Below are positions 1 to 6,834 of a stretch of 7,568 nucleotides of DNA, in pieces. How positions within the stretch are numbered: the first letter of the stretch is position 1; every line of letters starts with the position of its first letter. The position numbers were made by a program, and so were the translations under genes. The stretch is from a bacterium (GTDB lineage: Bacteria; JAMCPX01). The stretch spans positions 1-7,568 of the forward strand of contig JAKAHI010000058.1 of the NCBI GenBank assembly GCA_021815065.1, read 5' to 3'. Under the pieces are notes generated by a model. That model was not told the DNA's origin. It saw only the letters and a program-made list of their open reading frames with translations, and made no database searches.

Positions 1-1761
1 CGGTGCGTGATAGGGGCCAACCGCCTTTCCATCATAGACATAGAAAAGGGTGATCAGCCCATTCATAATGAGGATGCCTCAATATGGGTAGTGTATAACG
101 GAGAGGTCTATAACTTCAAAGAACTCAGGAAGAAGCTTCTTCTGCAGGGACACAGGTTTTATACGGATACCGATACCGAGGTTATTGTCCATCTTTACGA
201 GCAGGAGGGGATAGAGGGCTTTGATAAATTAAACGGCATGTTCGCGTTCGCTCTCTACGACCAGAGGCAGCAGCGGCTGGTACTCGCACGGGACAGGATC
301 GGCATAAAGCCCCTCTATTACAGCTTGTCCGATGGCATCACGTTTGCCTCTGAAATGAAGGCACTTATTGCACTGAAGGACAGAAGCTATCATCTCAATC
401 TTTCCGGTGTGGCACAGTATTTTGCCCATGATTATACGCCGGCTCCAGACACCGTTGTGAACGGTATTTTCAAGCTTTTGCCCGGATTCTGCCTTATGTA
501 TGAGCAAGGACATAGCTATGAAAAGGCATTCGCAGCTGCCCCTGCACCGTTCCCTGATGCAAGCAATAATCAAGGTGGACCGGAATCCAGATTAGAAGCG
601 CTTTTATTCGATAGTGTGCGGGACCAGATGGTAGCGGATGTGCCGGTCGGTATATTCCTGTCTGGAGGTATTGATTCTTCGACCGTTGCATACTTCGCAT
701 CGAAGATTAAGCCTGACGTCGAGAGCTTTTCCATTGCATTTGAAGAACCGTCTTTTGATGAAAACAAGTATGCCCTCATGGTGAGCAAGGCCCTTGGTTT
801 GAAGCATTACTCGGAGGTGTTCACGTTCGGAGTGTTCCGCGGATTGTTCGATCACCTCATGGATTTTATGGATGAACCTGTTGCAGACCCGTCTTTTCTG
901 CCGACCTATTTTCTCAGCAGACTTGCCGCGGAGCACGTGAAGGTGGTGCTCTCGGGTGAGGGCGGGGATGAGATGTTTGCGGGGTATCCGACCTACAGGG
1001 CGCATGGGTTCTCATCTTTGTACGGATCGGTCCCTTCCGTAATAAGGAAGTATGCTCTGGAACCTCTTGTGGACAAGCTGCCTGTTTCATCAAGGAACTT
1101 TTCTTTTGATTTTATCTCAAAAAAATTTATACGTTCGGCACTGATGCCTGTGCATAAAAGGCATATCCAATGGATGGCCGGGTTTTCCGATGCGGAGCTG
1201 GATCTTCTGTTTAAAGACGGGATTCTCGATCGTACCACGGATATCTATCGGCATGCAGGTACCCTTGCAGAGAAGGCCTCTGCACTATCCGACCCCGAGA
1301 TTGCAAATGTGCTGGATATACTCATGTACCTTCCGGATGACCTGCTCGTAAAGGTTGACCGCGCTACTATGTTTGCATCGATTGAATCGCGGGTCCCTCT
1401 GCTTGACAACAGGCTTGTGGAATTCAGCATGGCACTGCCCTTTGGTTATAAAATCAAAGGTCTTACACAAAAGTATCTGCTGAAACGGCTCATGAAGGGG
1501 AAGCTGCCAGACCGTATTATAAACAGGAAAAAGAAGGGATTCGGCATACCTCTGACAAAGTGGCTGCAGCATGATTTCAGACGCGAGGCTGAATCGCTTC
1601 TGTCAAAGGATTCCATCGAGAGTACCGGCTTATTGAATTATACATACATAGACAGGCTCTTGAAGGAGCATACGGCAAAGACCTATGATCATAGGAAAAA
1701 GCTCTGGCCTGTTATCGTGTTTGTACAATGGCTGCAGCGGTATAAGATCGGATTGCCCTAA
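1..1761 (+). CDS. asnB: Asparagine synthase (glutamine-hydrolysing), 5'-truncated by the window edge
   Basis: Transfers ammonia from glutamine to an AMP-activated aspartate to make asparagine; cytosolic. The frame is open from base 1. The first visible residues align with the family region 'GHRRLSIID..G.QP', which normally lies about 50 residues in, so the N-terminus with the nucleophilic Cys2 is outside the window and the GTG at 7 is not the true start. Numbering from that GTG, the glutaminase domain shows YNGEVYNF (about residues 30–37) and a T-D-T-E-V segment. The synthetase domain has the PP-loop SGGIDSS (219–225) and the SGEGGDE motif (316–322), then VKVDRATM and the ESRVPLLDN segment typical of AsnB. 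The visible 584 residues plus the missing part match the usual 610–650. Homologues occur both as housekeeping asnB and within polysaccharide clusters, and the window does not decide between these. No convincing terminator follows. Confidence 0.93.
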   Translation, partial: RCVIGANRLSIIDIEKGDQPIHNEDASIWVVYNGEVYNFKELRKKLLLQGHRFYTDTDTEVIVHLYEQEGIEGFDKLNGMFAFALYDQRQQRLVLARDRIGIKPLYYSLSDGITFASEMKALIALKDRSYHLNLSGVAQYFAHDYTPAPDTVVNGIFKLLPGFCLMYEQGHSYEKAFAAAPAPFPDASNNQGGPESRLEALLFDSVRDQMVADVPVGIFLSGGIDSSTVAYFASKIKPDVESFSIAFEEPSFDENKYALMVSKALGLKHYSEVFTFGVFRGLFDHLMDFMDEPVADPSFLPTYFLSRLAAEHVKVVLSGEGGDEMFAGYPTYRAHGFSSLYGSVPSVIRKYALEPLVDKLPVSSRNFSFDFISKKFIRSALMPVHKRHIQWMAGFSDAELDLLFKDGILDRTTDIYRHAGTLAEKASALSDPEIANVLDILMYLPDDLLVKVDRATMFASIESRVPLLDNRLVEFSMALPFGYKIKGLTQKYLLKRLMKGKLPDRIINRKKKGFGIPLTKWLQHDFRREAESLLSKDSIESTGLLNYTYIDRLLKEHTAKTYDHRKKLWPVIVFVQWLQRYKIGLP

Positions 1762-1785
1762 ATACATTTGGGAAAGACATAGTTG

Positions 1786-1814
1786 TTGACTGTTGCAAAA
1801 ATTATGAATATTAT
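1786..1814 (+). promoter_or_regulatory. Sigma70-type promoter for the membrane protein gene
   Basis: TTGACT at 1786–1791 and TATTAT at 1809–1814 each match the sigma70 -35 and -10 consensus at 5 of 6 positions, and the spacer is the optimal 17 nt (1792–1808). The expected start of transcription, about 7 nt after the -10 element, is at or next to 1821, the A of the next gene's ATG. No Shine-Dalgarno sequence precedes that ATG, which agrees with a leaderless transcript. The assignment is by consensus only. Confidence 0.6.
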
Positions 1815-1820
1815 TTGTCC

Positions 1821-2201
1821 ATGCGAACACATACACGTAACATAAACGGAGAGACCGGCAGTTCAAAAGTTTCAACGTTCATATGGCTACTTATTCTGGC
1901 ATTCATTGTTTATATGGTCATAAAGATTGCCCCAGTGTATATCATCAATTATCAGATACAGAATCTGTTCGAGGTCAACGCAAACCGGATACAGACCACG
2001 GCACTAGGCGATATAAAAGCGGATATAGCTTCAAAGCTTGTCAATATACACGCGCCGATTACCATAGATGATGTAACGATTAGCCAGAATGATCCCCAGA
2101 GCGTTACCATATCGGCAGAATATTCGGTAGTAGTGAAATTTGTTGACGATTTAAAAATAACATTTCATTTTAAACCAAAAGCAATAACAGATGTACAATA
2201 A
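1821..2201 (+). CDS. Small single-pass membrane protein, DUF4845-like
   Basis: A 126-residue protein of unknown function. A short polar N-terminus rich in Arg, Thr and Asn is followed by one hydrophobic helix (about residues 18–36), then a 'KIAPVYIINYQIQN' stretch and a soluble C-terminal domain of about 80 residues with alternating beta-like segments. The helix followed by K-x-x-P-x-Y-x-x-x-Y resembles DUF4845 proteins, small membrane-anchored proteins of proteobacteria, but this is recognition by eye. Positive charges before the helix suggest the C-terminal domain is outside the cytoplasm. ATG 1821 is chosen over TTG 1815 because a well-formed promoter predicts transcription starting there and neither codon has a Shine-Dalgarno sequence. 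The gene lies 59 nt after asnB and just before the pyr leader; its stop codon overlaps the weak candidate pyr -10 box. Coding is well supported, function is not. Confidence 0.75.
   Translation: MRTHTRNINGETGSSKVSTFIWLLILAFIVYMVIKIAPVYIINYQIQNLFEVNANRIQTTALGDIKADIASKLVNIHAPITIDDVTISQNDPQSVTISAEYSVVVKFVDDLKITFHFKPKAITDVQ
2170..2199 (+). promoter_or_regulatory. Candidate promoter of the pyr operon
   Basis: TACAAT at 2194–2199 is a good -10 match (5 of 6). The best upstream partner, TTAAAC at 2170–2175 with an 18-nt spacer, is poor (3 of 6). Transcription would start near 2206, just before the PyrR-binding hairpin, giving a leader of about 118 nt. The -10 box overlaps the stop codon of the preceding gene. 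Alternatively pyr transcription comes from the stronger promoter at 1786 and reads through the membrane protein gene. Confidence 0.3.
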
Positions 2202-2208
2202 AAATAAT

Positions 2209-2241
2209 TCCTTTAAGTTAATCCTGAGAGGTTAACAAGGA
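2209..2241 (+). promoter_or_regulatory. PyrR-binding RNA hairpin (anti-antiterminator)
   Basis: Bases 2220–2233 read AATCCTGAGAGGTT, an exact match to the PyrR binding-loop consensus known from Bacillus (ARUCCNGNGAGGYU). They sit in a hairpin: GTTAA (2217–2221) pairs with TTAAC (2232–2236), CC with GG closes the loop, and a lower stem TCCTT (2209–2213) pairs with AAGGA (2237–2241). The lower stem is separated from the upper one by a 5'-side bulge, as in characterised PyrR sites. PyrR bound to UMP would stabilise this hairpin and prevent the antiterminator. The bound protein is the product of the next gene. Confidence 0.9.
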
Positions 2242-2280
2242 TGAGCTGGATAAAAGTACAGCAATTTTATAAACAGCCTT
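2237..2280 (+). promoter_or_regulatory. Antiterminator structure of the pyr attenuator
   Basis: Three ordered pairings can form: AAGG (2237–2240) with CCTT (2277–2280), CTG of GCTG (2245–2248) with CAG of CAGC (2274–2277), and ATAAAA (2250–2255) with TTTTAT (2265–2270). The loop runs across 2256–2264, and bulges occur on both sides. Its 5' arm shares 2237–2240 with the PyrR hairpin and its 3' arm shares 2271–2280 with the terminator, so it excludes both. This is the standard logic of PyrR attenuators. The pairing was found by eye and no folding energy was calculated. Confidence 0.7.
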
Positions 2281-2327
2281 CCCTTGAAAAGGAAGGCTGT
2301 TTTTTGTATAAAAAGAGGGCGTTATGA
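2241..2327 (+). CDS. Possible 28-residue leader peptide overlapping the pyr attenuator
   Basis: An ATG at 2241 opens a 28-codon frame that runs through the antiterminator and the whole terminator hairpin and ends in TGA 2325–2327, overlapping the pyrR ATG (ATGA). A purine-rich GAGAGG (2226–2231), the apical part of the PyrR-binding hairpin, lies 9 nt upstream and could serve as its ribosome binding site. The peptide starts MSWIKVQQFY and is rich in Lys. No homology is recognised. A frame this long is open by chance fairly often, so coding is uncertain. The start-site placement and the exact stop–start overlap argue for it. If translated, a ribosome close behind RNA polymerase would melt the terminator, much as in the E. 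coli pyrBI leader (pyrL). Confidence 0.3.
   Translation: MSWIKVQQFYKQPSLEKEGCFLYKKRAL
2271..2305 (+). terminator. Intrinsic terminator in the pyr leader (attenuator)
   Basis: AAACAGCCTTCC (2271–2282) pairs perfectly over 12 bp with 2291–2302. The loop is 8 nt (2283–2290) and a run of six T ends the structure at 2300–2305. It lies 19 nt before pyrR, so by default transcription would stop before the operon. Together with the PyrR hairpin and antiterminator it makes a complete UMP-responsive attenuator. Confidence 0.9.
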
Positions 2328-2860
2328 AAAGTGTCATCATGGATTCAACCGCAATAGAAAGGGCTTTAAAGCGCATTGCCCATGAAATTATAGAAAAACA
2401 TACATCCGTACCGGTAAGCCTCATCGGCATAAGAACGGCAGGGGTGTTTATAGCATCCAGACTCGCGGAGTATATCGGGCAGTTCGGCCAGATTCCCGTA
2501 CAAACCGCTATACTCGATATTACCCTGTACAGGGACGATGCCGCAAAGGGGGCAGGAAGGGCCATTGTCAGGGCAACGGAGATACATTTCCCTGTCGACA
2601 ACGCATTCATAATACTGGTTGACGATGTACTGTTTACCGGCCGCACGGTACGCGCTGCAATGGATGCCGTCATAGACCTCGGCAGGCCGAAGGTTATTCA
2701 GCTTGCCGTGCTTGTTGACCGGGGGCACAGAGAACTGCCGATCAAAGCCGATTATACGGGGAAGAATATTCCTACCACAGATGACGATCAAATAAAGGTC
2801 GTATTGACCGAGAGCGGAAGCAAAGAGGACGCGGTATATTTAATGAGGAAAGGAGATTAA
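2324..2860 (+). CDS. pyrR: PyrR: pyr operon attenuation regulator / uracil phosphoribosyltransferase
   Basis: PyrR binds UMP (or UTP) and then pyr leader RNA, favouring termination; many members also convert uracil and PRPP to UMP. The 178 residues match the usual 170–190. Visible features are the family opening around 'AIERALKRIAHEIIE' (10–24), IGIRTAG (34–40), DITLYRDD (65–72), the type I PRPP-binding motif ILVDDVLFTGRTV (97–109), and the PyrR-specific LAVLVDRGHRELPI (127–140) followed by DYTGKNIPT. ATG 2324 is preceded by GAGGG (2315–2319) with a short 4-nt spacer. The start overlaps the stop of a possible leader ORF as ATGA, so translation may be coupled. An exact PyrR-binding motif just upstream means the gene autoregulates its operon. 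pyrB starts 2 nt after its stop. Confidence 0.96.
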   Translation: MKSVIMDSTAIERALKRIAHEIIEKHTSVPVSLIGIRTAGVFIASRLAEYIGQFGQIPVQTAILDITLYRDDAAKGAGRAIVRATEIHFPVDNAFIILVDDVLFTGRTVRAAMDAVIDLGRPKVIQLAVLVDRGHRELPIKADYTGKNIPTTDDDQIKVVLTESGSKEDAVYLMRKGD

Positions 2861-2862
2861 AC

Positions 2863-3801
2863 ATGGTTTCCGGCAAAGGTATCATAGGATTAAAGTATCT
2901 TGGTAAAGACGATATAGAGCAGATCGTCGAAACTGCCTTTTCCATGCGGGACATATCGAAGAGAAGCGTCAAAAAAGTCCCGACACTGCGGGGGAAAACA
3001 GTCATCAATCTGTTCTTTGAGTCGAGCACACGGACAAAAACATCTTTCGAGATAGCAGCCAAACGGCTCTCCGCAGATGTCGTGAATTTCTCCTACGCAT
3101 CGAGCAGCACATCAAAGGGTGAGACCACGATAGATACAGCGAAGAACATCGAGGCCATGAACCCGGATGTTTTTATTATTCGGCACGCATCCTCAGGCAT
3201 CATGGAGCTGCTGTCGAGGCATCTCAAAACGCCCATCATCAGTGCCGGTGATGGTACGAACGAGCATCCGACCCAGGGCCTGCTCGATATTATGACAATC
3301 AGGGATGAGAAAAAGCGTATCGACGGATTGAAGGTCGTCGTGGCCGGCGATATCTACCATTCCAGAGTTGCGCGATCCGATATCTACGGCATGGGCAAGC
3401 TTGGTGCAAAGGTATATTTCTTTTCCCCGCCTACGATGATTACTGAAGATTACGCAAGCCTTGGTGCGCGCGTAACGTACGATGCGCAGGAGGCATTTAC
3501 CGATGCCGACGTTATCATCATGCTGAGGATACAGCTCGAACGCCAGGCAACAGGTCTTTTCCCGTCCACCCGTGAATATGCGAAGGTCTTCGGCTTGAAT
3601 GAACAGAGGTTGAAGCTTGCGAAGCCGGATGTTATCGTTATGCACCCGGGGCCGATAAACAGGGGGCTCGAACTTTCGAGCGGTGTTGCGGACAACAAAG
3701 AACATTCAAGGGTGCTGAAACAGGTTGAAAACGGTGTATCCATACGGATGTCCGCCATATACCATACCATAGGAGAAGGCCATGAATATACTGATAATTA
3801 A
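2863..3801 (+). CDS. pyrB: Aspartate carbamoyltransferase catalytic subunit
   Basis: Condenses carbamoyl phosphate with aspartate to give N-carbamoylaspartate, the first committed pyrimidine step; cytosolic. The 312 residues fit the usual 305–315 of the catalytic chain. Carbamoyl-phosphate-binding STRT lies at 55–58 within FFESSTRTKTSFE, the 80s-loop segment SKGET at 84–88, RH at 107–108, HPTQ at 135–138, HSRVARS at 166–172, the aspartate-site LRIQLERQ at 221–228 and HPGPINRG at 261–268. All catalytic positions I can identify are kept. It has a strong ribosome binding site, AAAGGAG, ending 7 nt before ATG 2863. It lies 2 nt after pyrR and its last 20 nt overlap pyrC. No pyrI regulatory subunit is present. 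With a class I dihydroorotase encoded next door, a PyrB–PyrC complex as in Aquifex is possible but is inference. Confidence 0.96.
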   Translation: MVSGKGIIGLKYLGKDDIEQIVETAFSMRDISKRSVKKVPTLRGKTVINLFFESSTRTKTSFEIAAKRLSADVVNFSYASSSTSKGETTIDTAKNIEAMNPDVFIIRHASSGIMELLSRHLKTPIISAGDGTNEHPTQGLLDIMTIRDEKKRIDGLKVVVAGDIYHSRVARSDIYGMGKLGAKVYFFSPPTMITEDYASLGARVTYDAQEAFTDADVIIMLRIQLERQATGLFPSTREYAKVFGLNEQRLKLAKPDVIVMHPGPINRGLELSSGVADNKEHSRVLKQVENGVSIRMSAIYHTIGEGHEYTDN

Positions 3802-5104
3802 TGGATTATTGATCGATCCATCACAGAATATGGAGAAGAGCGGCGCACTCCTCATAGAGGATGACCGTATAAAGGGGATTGTCGATCCCGCGTCTTACAG
3901 CATAAACGGTGATACAGCTTTCTTAAAGGACCAGAAGGATAAGCCATACACGGTCATAGATGCAGCAGGCAAATGGGTAGTTCCCGGTCTTATAGATATG
4001 CATGTGCATTTCAGAGACCCTGGATATGAATATAAAGAGGACATTATAACGGGTACCATGGCTGCAATGTCGGGAGGGTTTACCTCTGTGTGTGCCATGC
4101 CGAACACTCGGCCTATAAACGACAATAAGACCGTAACCCGCTATATGATCTCAAAGGCACACGATGCCGGCTATGCCAATCTTTTTCCCATTGCCGCTGT
4201 TTCAAAGGGGAGCGGGGGCGCGGAGCTGTCCGAAATTTATGACCTGGTCGATGCCGGAGCAGTTGCAGTTTCTGACGACGGTATGCCAGTCGCCAGTGCG
4301 GGGCTTTTAAGAATGGCATTGCTGTATATGAAACCACTCGGTATACCCCTTATCGATCATCCGGAGGAACTATCGCTGAGTAAAACGGGATATATGAACG
4401 AGGGAGTTGCCTCCGTAAAGCTCGGTCTCAACGGTATACCCCAGACTGCGGAAAGTGTGGCAGTTGCACGGGACATTATGATTGCGGCTGAGACAGGCTC
4501 AAGGCTTCATCTTGCACATATCAGTACCAGATATTCGATCGAACTCGTACGATGGGCGAAGAAGATGGGCATACCGGTAACGTGCGAGGTTACCACGAAC
4601 CATTTTTCGCTGAACGAAGATGCGGTTGACGGCTACAACACGAACGCCAAGCTCAATCCGCCTCTCCGGTCGGAGCGTGACCGGCAGGCCGTTCTTGAGG
4701 CCCTCTCGGATGGGACGATAGACTGTATTGTCACAGACCATGCGCCCCACGGTCATGATGAAAAAGAGGTGGAATTCGATAAGGCGCTGAACGGCATATC
4801 AGGCCTTGAAACGTCGGTGGGACTTTCGCTGAAGCTTGTCCACGATAAAATAATAAATAAAAAGCAGTTTGTGCAGCTTATGTCGCATACTCCGTCGCTC
4901 ATCGTTAACCTTAAAAACAAAGGCACGTTGAAAGCGGGTGCAGATGCGGATGTTACCATTATAGACCCGGATAAAAAATGGGTGGTTGACAAAAACAAAT
5001 TTGTTTCAAAGGGCAGGAATACGCCGTTCCACGGCAGGGAATTAAAAGGCAGGGCTTTGATGACCATAGCAGGGGGTAAAATACATGGCAATACTCGTAC
5101 TTGA
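3782..5104 (+). CDS. pyrC: Dihydroorotase, class I
   Basis: Reversibly cyclises N-carbamoylaspartate to dihydroorotate; a zinc amidohydrolase. The protein has 440 residues, slightly longer than the usual 425–430, with an extra stretch near residues 38–56 before the first metal motif. Metal and active-site motifs: DMHVHFRDPGY with His74 and His76, SDDG with Asp166, His193 in IDHPEE, His246 in HLAHIST, and TDHAPH with Asp319. The spacing of these residues matches the class I pattern that uses Asp rather than a carboxylated Lys as bridging ligand. In the fourth motif the common 'HCED' is HPEE here. The C-terminal GRNTPFHGRELKG segment is typical. ATG 3782 has AGGAG at 3771–3775. The start lies inside pyrB (20-nt overlap) and the end inside carA (20-nt overlap), so translation is probably coupled. 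Confidence 0.96.
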   Translation: MNILIINGLLIDPSQNMEKSGALLIEDDRIKGIVDPASYSINGDTAFLKDQKDKPYTVIDAAGKWVVPGLIDMHVHFRDPGYEYKEDIITGTMAAMSGGFTSVCAMPNTRPINDNKTVTRYMISKAHDAGYANLFPIAAVSKGSGGAELSEIYDLVDAGAVAVSDDGMPVASAGLLRMALLYMKPLGIPLIDHPEELSLSKTGYMNEGVASVKLGLNGIPQTAESVAVARDIMIAAETGSRLHLAHISTRYSIELVRWAKKMGIPVTCEVTTNHFSLNEDAVDGYNTNAKLNPPLRSERDRQAVLEALSDGTIDCIVTDHAPHGHDEKEVEFDKALNGISGLETSVGLSLKLVHDKIINKKQFVQLMSHTPSLIVNLKNKGTLKAGADADVTIIDPDKKWVVDKNKFVSKGRNTPFHGRELKGRALMTIAGGKIHGNTRT

Positions 5105-6203
5105 GGACGGGTCTGTATTCAGGGGGAAATCCTTCGGATACAGGGGCACTGCATCGGGAGAGGTGGTTTTTAATACATCGATGACCGGGTATCAGGAAGA
5201 GCTTACGGATCCGTCTTATTATGGACAGATACTCGTTTCGACCTACACGCAGATCGGCAATGTCGGAACAAACCCGCAGGACTATGAATCCGACAGGCCG
5301 TATTTAAGCGGGTTCATTGTAAAAGAATACAGGGAGCGTCCGTCGAATTTCAGGTCTACGGAGACACTGGATAGTTTTATGATCAGACACCGCCTGGTTG
5401 GCATGCAGGGTATCGATACGAGGATGCTGGTCAGGAGGATAAGGATAAAGGGCGCTATGATGGGTATCATGTCCTCTTTTGACGAGACCGAAGACGAGCT
5501 AAAAGGACAGCTTGCAAAACAGCCTTCCCTTATCGGCAGGGACATTGTTACGGAGATAACGACAAAGCAGCCGTATGATTTCAAAGAATCCCTGTGGTCG
5601 CTCGGAGACGGTTACACAGAGGCTTACCGGCAAGAGTATCCGCTGGTTGCCGTATACGATTTTGGGGTAAAAAAGAATATTCTCAGGTCCCTCGTTTCAG
5701 CGGGTCTGAGGGTAAGGGTTTTTCCCTGTACCACACCTGTGGATGAATTGCTGAAGGACGAATATAGAGGCGTGGTCCTGTCGAACGGACCCGGGGATCC
5801 CGCAGCACTTTCTTACATTATAGAAAACACCAGAGCGCTTATAGAGAGCAAGAAACCCCTGCTCGGGATCTGTCTTGGACATCAGATACTCGGTCTTGCA
5901 CTGGGCGGCAAAGCCCTGAAACTGAAGTTCGGTCATCACGGGGCAAATCAGTCCGTGCTGAATCTGAAAACGAGAGGTGTTGAGGTCACTGTGCAGAACC
6001 ACGGGTTTGCCATAGAACCGGAGTCTGTACGTGATAGTGTGGATATAACCCATATAAACCTGAACGATAAGACCCTCGAAGGTTTCGTTCACAAAAACAA
6101 GCCCATACTTTCAACACAGCATCACCCCGAGGCCTCACCGGGACCACGGGAAGCCGGTTATATATTCAAGGAGTTTGCAAAGCTTGTCTATGAAAGACAA
6201 TAG
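5085..6203 (+). CDS. carA: Carbamoyl phosphate synthetase small (glutaminase) subunit
   Basis: Hydrolyses glutamine and channels ammonia to the CarB large subunit for carbamoyl phosphate synthesis. The 372 residues match the usual 360–385. The CPSase small-chain N-terminal domain (about 1–150) carries the signature NTSMTGYQEELTDPSY (30–45) and GMQGIDTRMLVR (106–117). The class I glutamine amidotransferase domain (about 187–372) shows NGPGDP (234–239), GICLGHQILG with nucleophile Cys263, FGHHGANQ, QNHGFA, and HHPEASPGP with His347 and Glu349. The catalytic triad is therefore complete. AGGGGG (5071–5076), 8 nt before ATG 5085, supports the start, which overlaps the pyrC end by 20 nt. No carB follows within the window, so the partner subunit must be encoded elsewhere in the genome. 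Confidence 0.96.
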   Translation: MAILVLEDGSVFRGKSFGYRGTASGEVVFNTSMTGYQEELTDPSYYGQILVSTYTQIGNVGTNPQDYESDRPYLSGFIVKEYRERPSNFRSTETLDSFMIRHRLVGMQGIDTRMLVRRIRIKGAMMGIMSSFDETEDELKGQLAKQPSLIGRDIVTEITTKQPYDFKESLWSLGDGYTEAYRQEYPLVAVYDFGVKKNILRSLVSAGLRVRVFPCTTPVDELLKDEYRGVVLSNGPGDPAALSYIIENTRALIESKKPLLGICLGHQILGLALGGKALKLKFGHHGANQSVLNLKTRGVEVTVQNHGFAIEPESVRDSVDITHINLNDKTLEGFVHKNKPILSTQHHPEASPGPREAGYIFKEFAKLVYERQ

Positions 6204-6834
6204 CAAAATCATACGGCAGGGTTTATCCACGATGTACGATTATGCATCCGGGCGGTTTCAACAGGAGATGATCGCGGCACGAAAAGAGTTTGATCTTTTG
6301 GTGCCCGTTCCGCCGGAGAACGATACGGAGATGCGGAACAGACTTATCATGTTCGGCCACTGGTTTCTCATGGACAGGGCAGCTGAATCAGGAAAGACAC
6401 CGGCAGACATATTCTTCCATGAAAACCTGTTAAAGCTGACGTATCAGGAGGAGGCATTGTACAGGGCGCTGCGCATCAGCAGGATAAGCATTTACAATGT
6501 TGTGGACAGGCATGACCGGCATATCGCCGTTGATATCGCCACAGACGAAAGGTTCGAATTCCGGATGGATGAAGACATTAAGCTTCAGTCCAGCAGTGAG
6601 GTTATGACCATGCGGTTCATAACCATGGATAAAAATACTTTTTTGCTGGCATCTTACGCTACGCACCATTTCGGTACCAGGGAATTTATGCATGCCCAGC
6701 TTCGTGGGTTGGATCTGTTCGACAGGGCAGCATACTCGAGAAAGGTGTTTGAGCTGACTGCATTGAGCATAAAAAGCACTAAATATACATGGCTTGAACC
6801 GATCAAGATTTATACGGGTGTGACAAAGCTATGA
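6190..6834 (+). CDS. Unrecognised 214-residue cytosolic protein in the pyr operon
   Basis: I do not recognise the family with confidence. The protein has no signal peptide or clear membrane helix. The N-terminal third is charged and helical in appearance (MYDYASGRFQQEM, ARKEF), followed by a motif-like RLIMFGHWFLMDRA stretch (near residues 45–58) and GKTPADIF. The middle looks beta-rich with many charged residues, and the C-terminal part is aromatic. It overlaps carA by 14 nt. ATG 6190 is taken as start; AAGGAG at 6168–6173 lies 16 nt away, and an in-frame TTG at 6184 has better spacing (10 nt), so two extra residues are possible. Its stop overlaps the next ATG (ATGA). Overlaps on both sides show it is translated with carA and the radical SAM gene. 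Context alone does not show a role in pyrimidine synthesis. Confidence 0.8.
   Translation: MKDNSKIIRQGLSTMYDYASGRFQQEMIAARKEFDLLVPVPPENDTEMRNRLIMFGHWFLMDRAAESGKTPADIFFHENLLKLTYQEEALYRALRISRISIYNVVDRHDRHIAVDIATDERFEFRMDEDIKLQSSSEVMTMRFITMDKNTFLLASYATHHFGTREFMHAQLRGLDLFDRAAYSRKVFELTALSIKSTKYTWLEPIKIYTGVTKL

Noticed and set aside
7..9. GTG at 7 as the start of the asparagine synthase
   Set aside because: The codons before it continue the frame and the visible residues correspond to about residue 50 of the family; a start here would lack the catalytic Cys.
1755..1775. Hairpin CCC-T-AAA / TTT-GGG after asnB as a terminator
   Set aside because: Only six pairs with a bulge and no following T-run.
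1883..2071. 62-codon + strand ORF with ATG at 1883
   Set aside because: It lies wholly inside the membrane protein gene in another frame, has no ribosome site and its translation resembles no protein.
2209..2305. Riboswitch as an alternative reading of the pyr leader
   Set aside because: The exact PyrR motif and the adjacent pyrR gene explain the structure fully; no ligand-riboswitch core was seen.
2218..2673. Antisense ORF across the pyr leader and pyrR, and other long - strand ORFs throughout
   Set aside because: All overlap well-identified + strand genes, and their translations are low-complexity or shadow-like.
3013..3051. FFESSTRTKTSFE in PyrB as a changed active site (the family often has EPSTRT)
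   Set aside because: The residue before STRT varies among functional enzymes (Ala in E. coli), and the catalytic S-T-R-T itself is intact.
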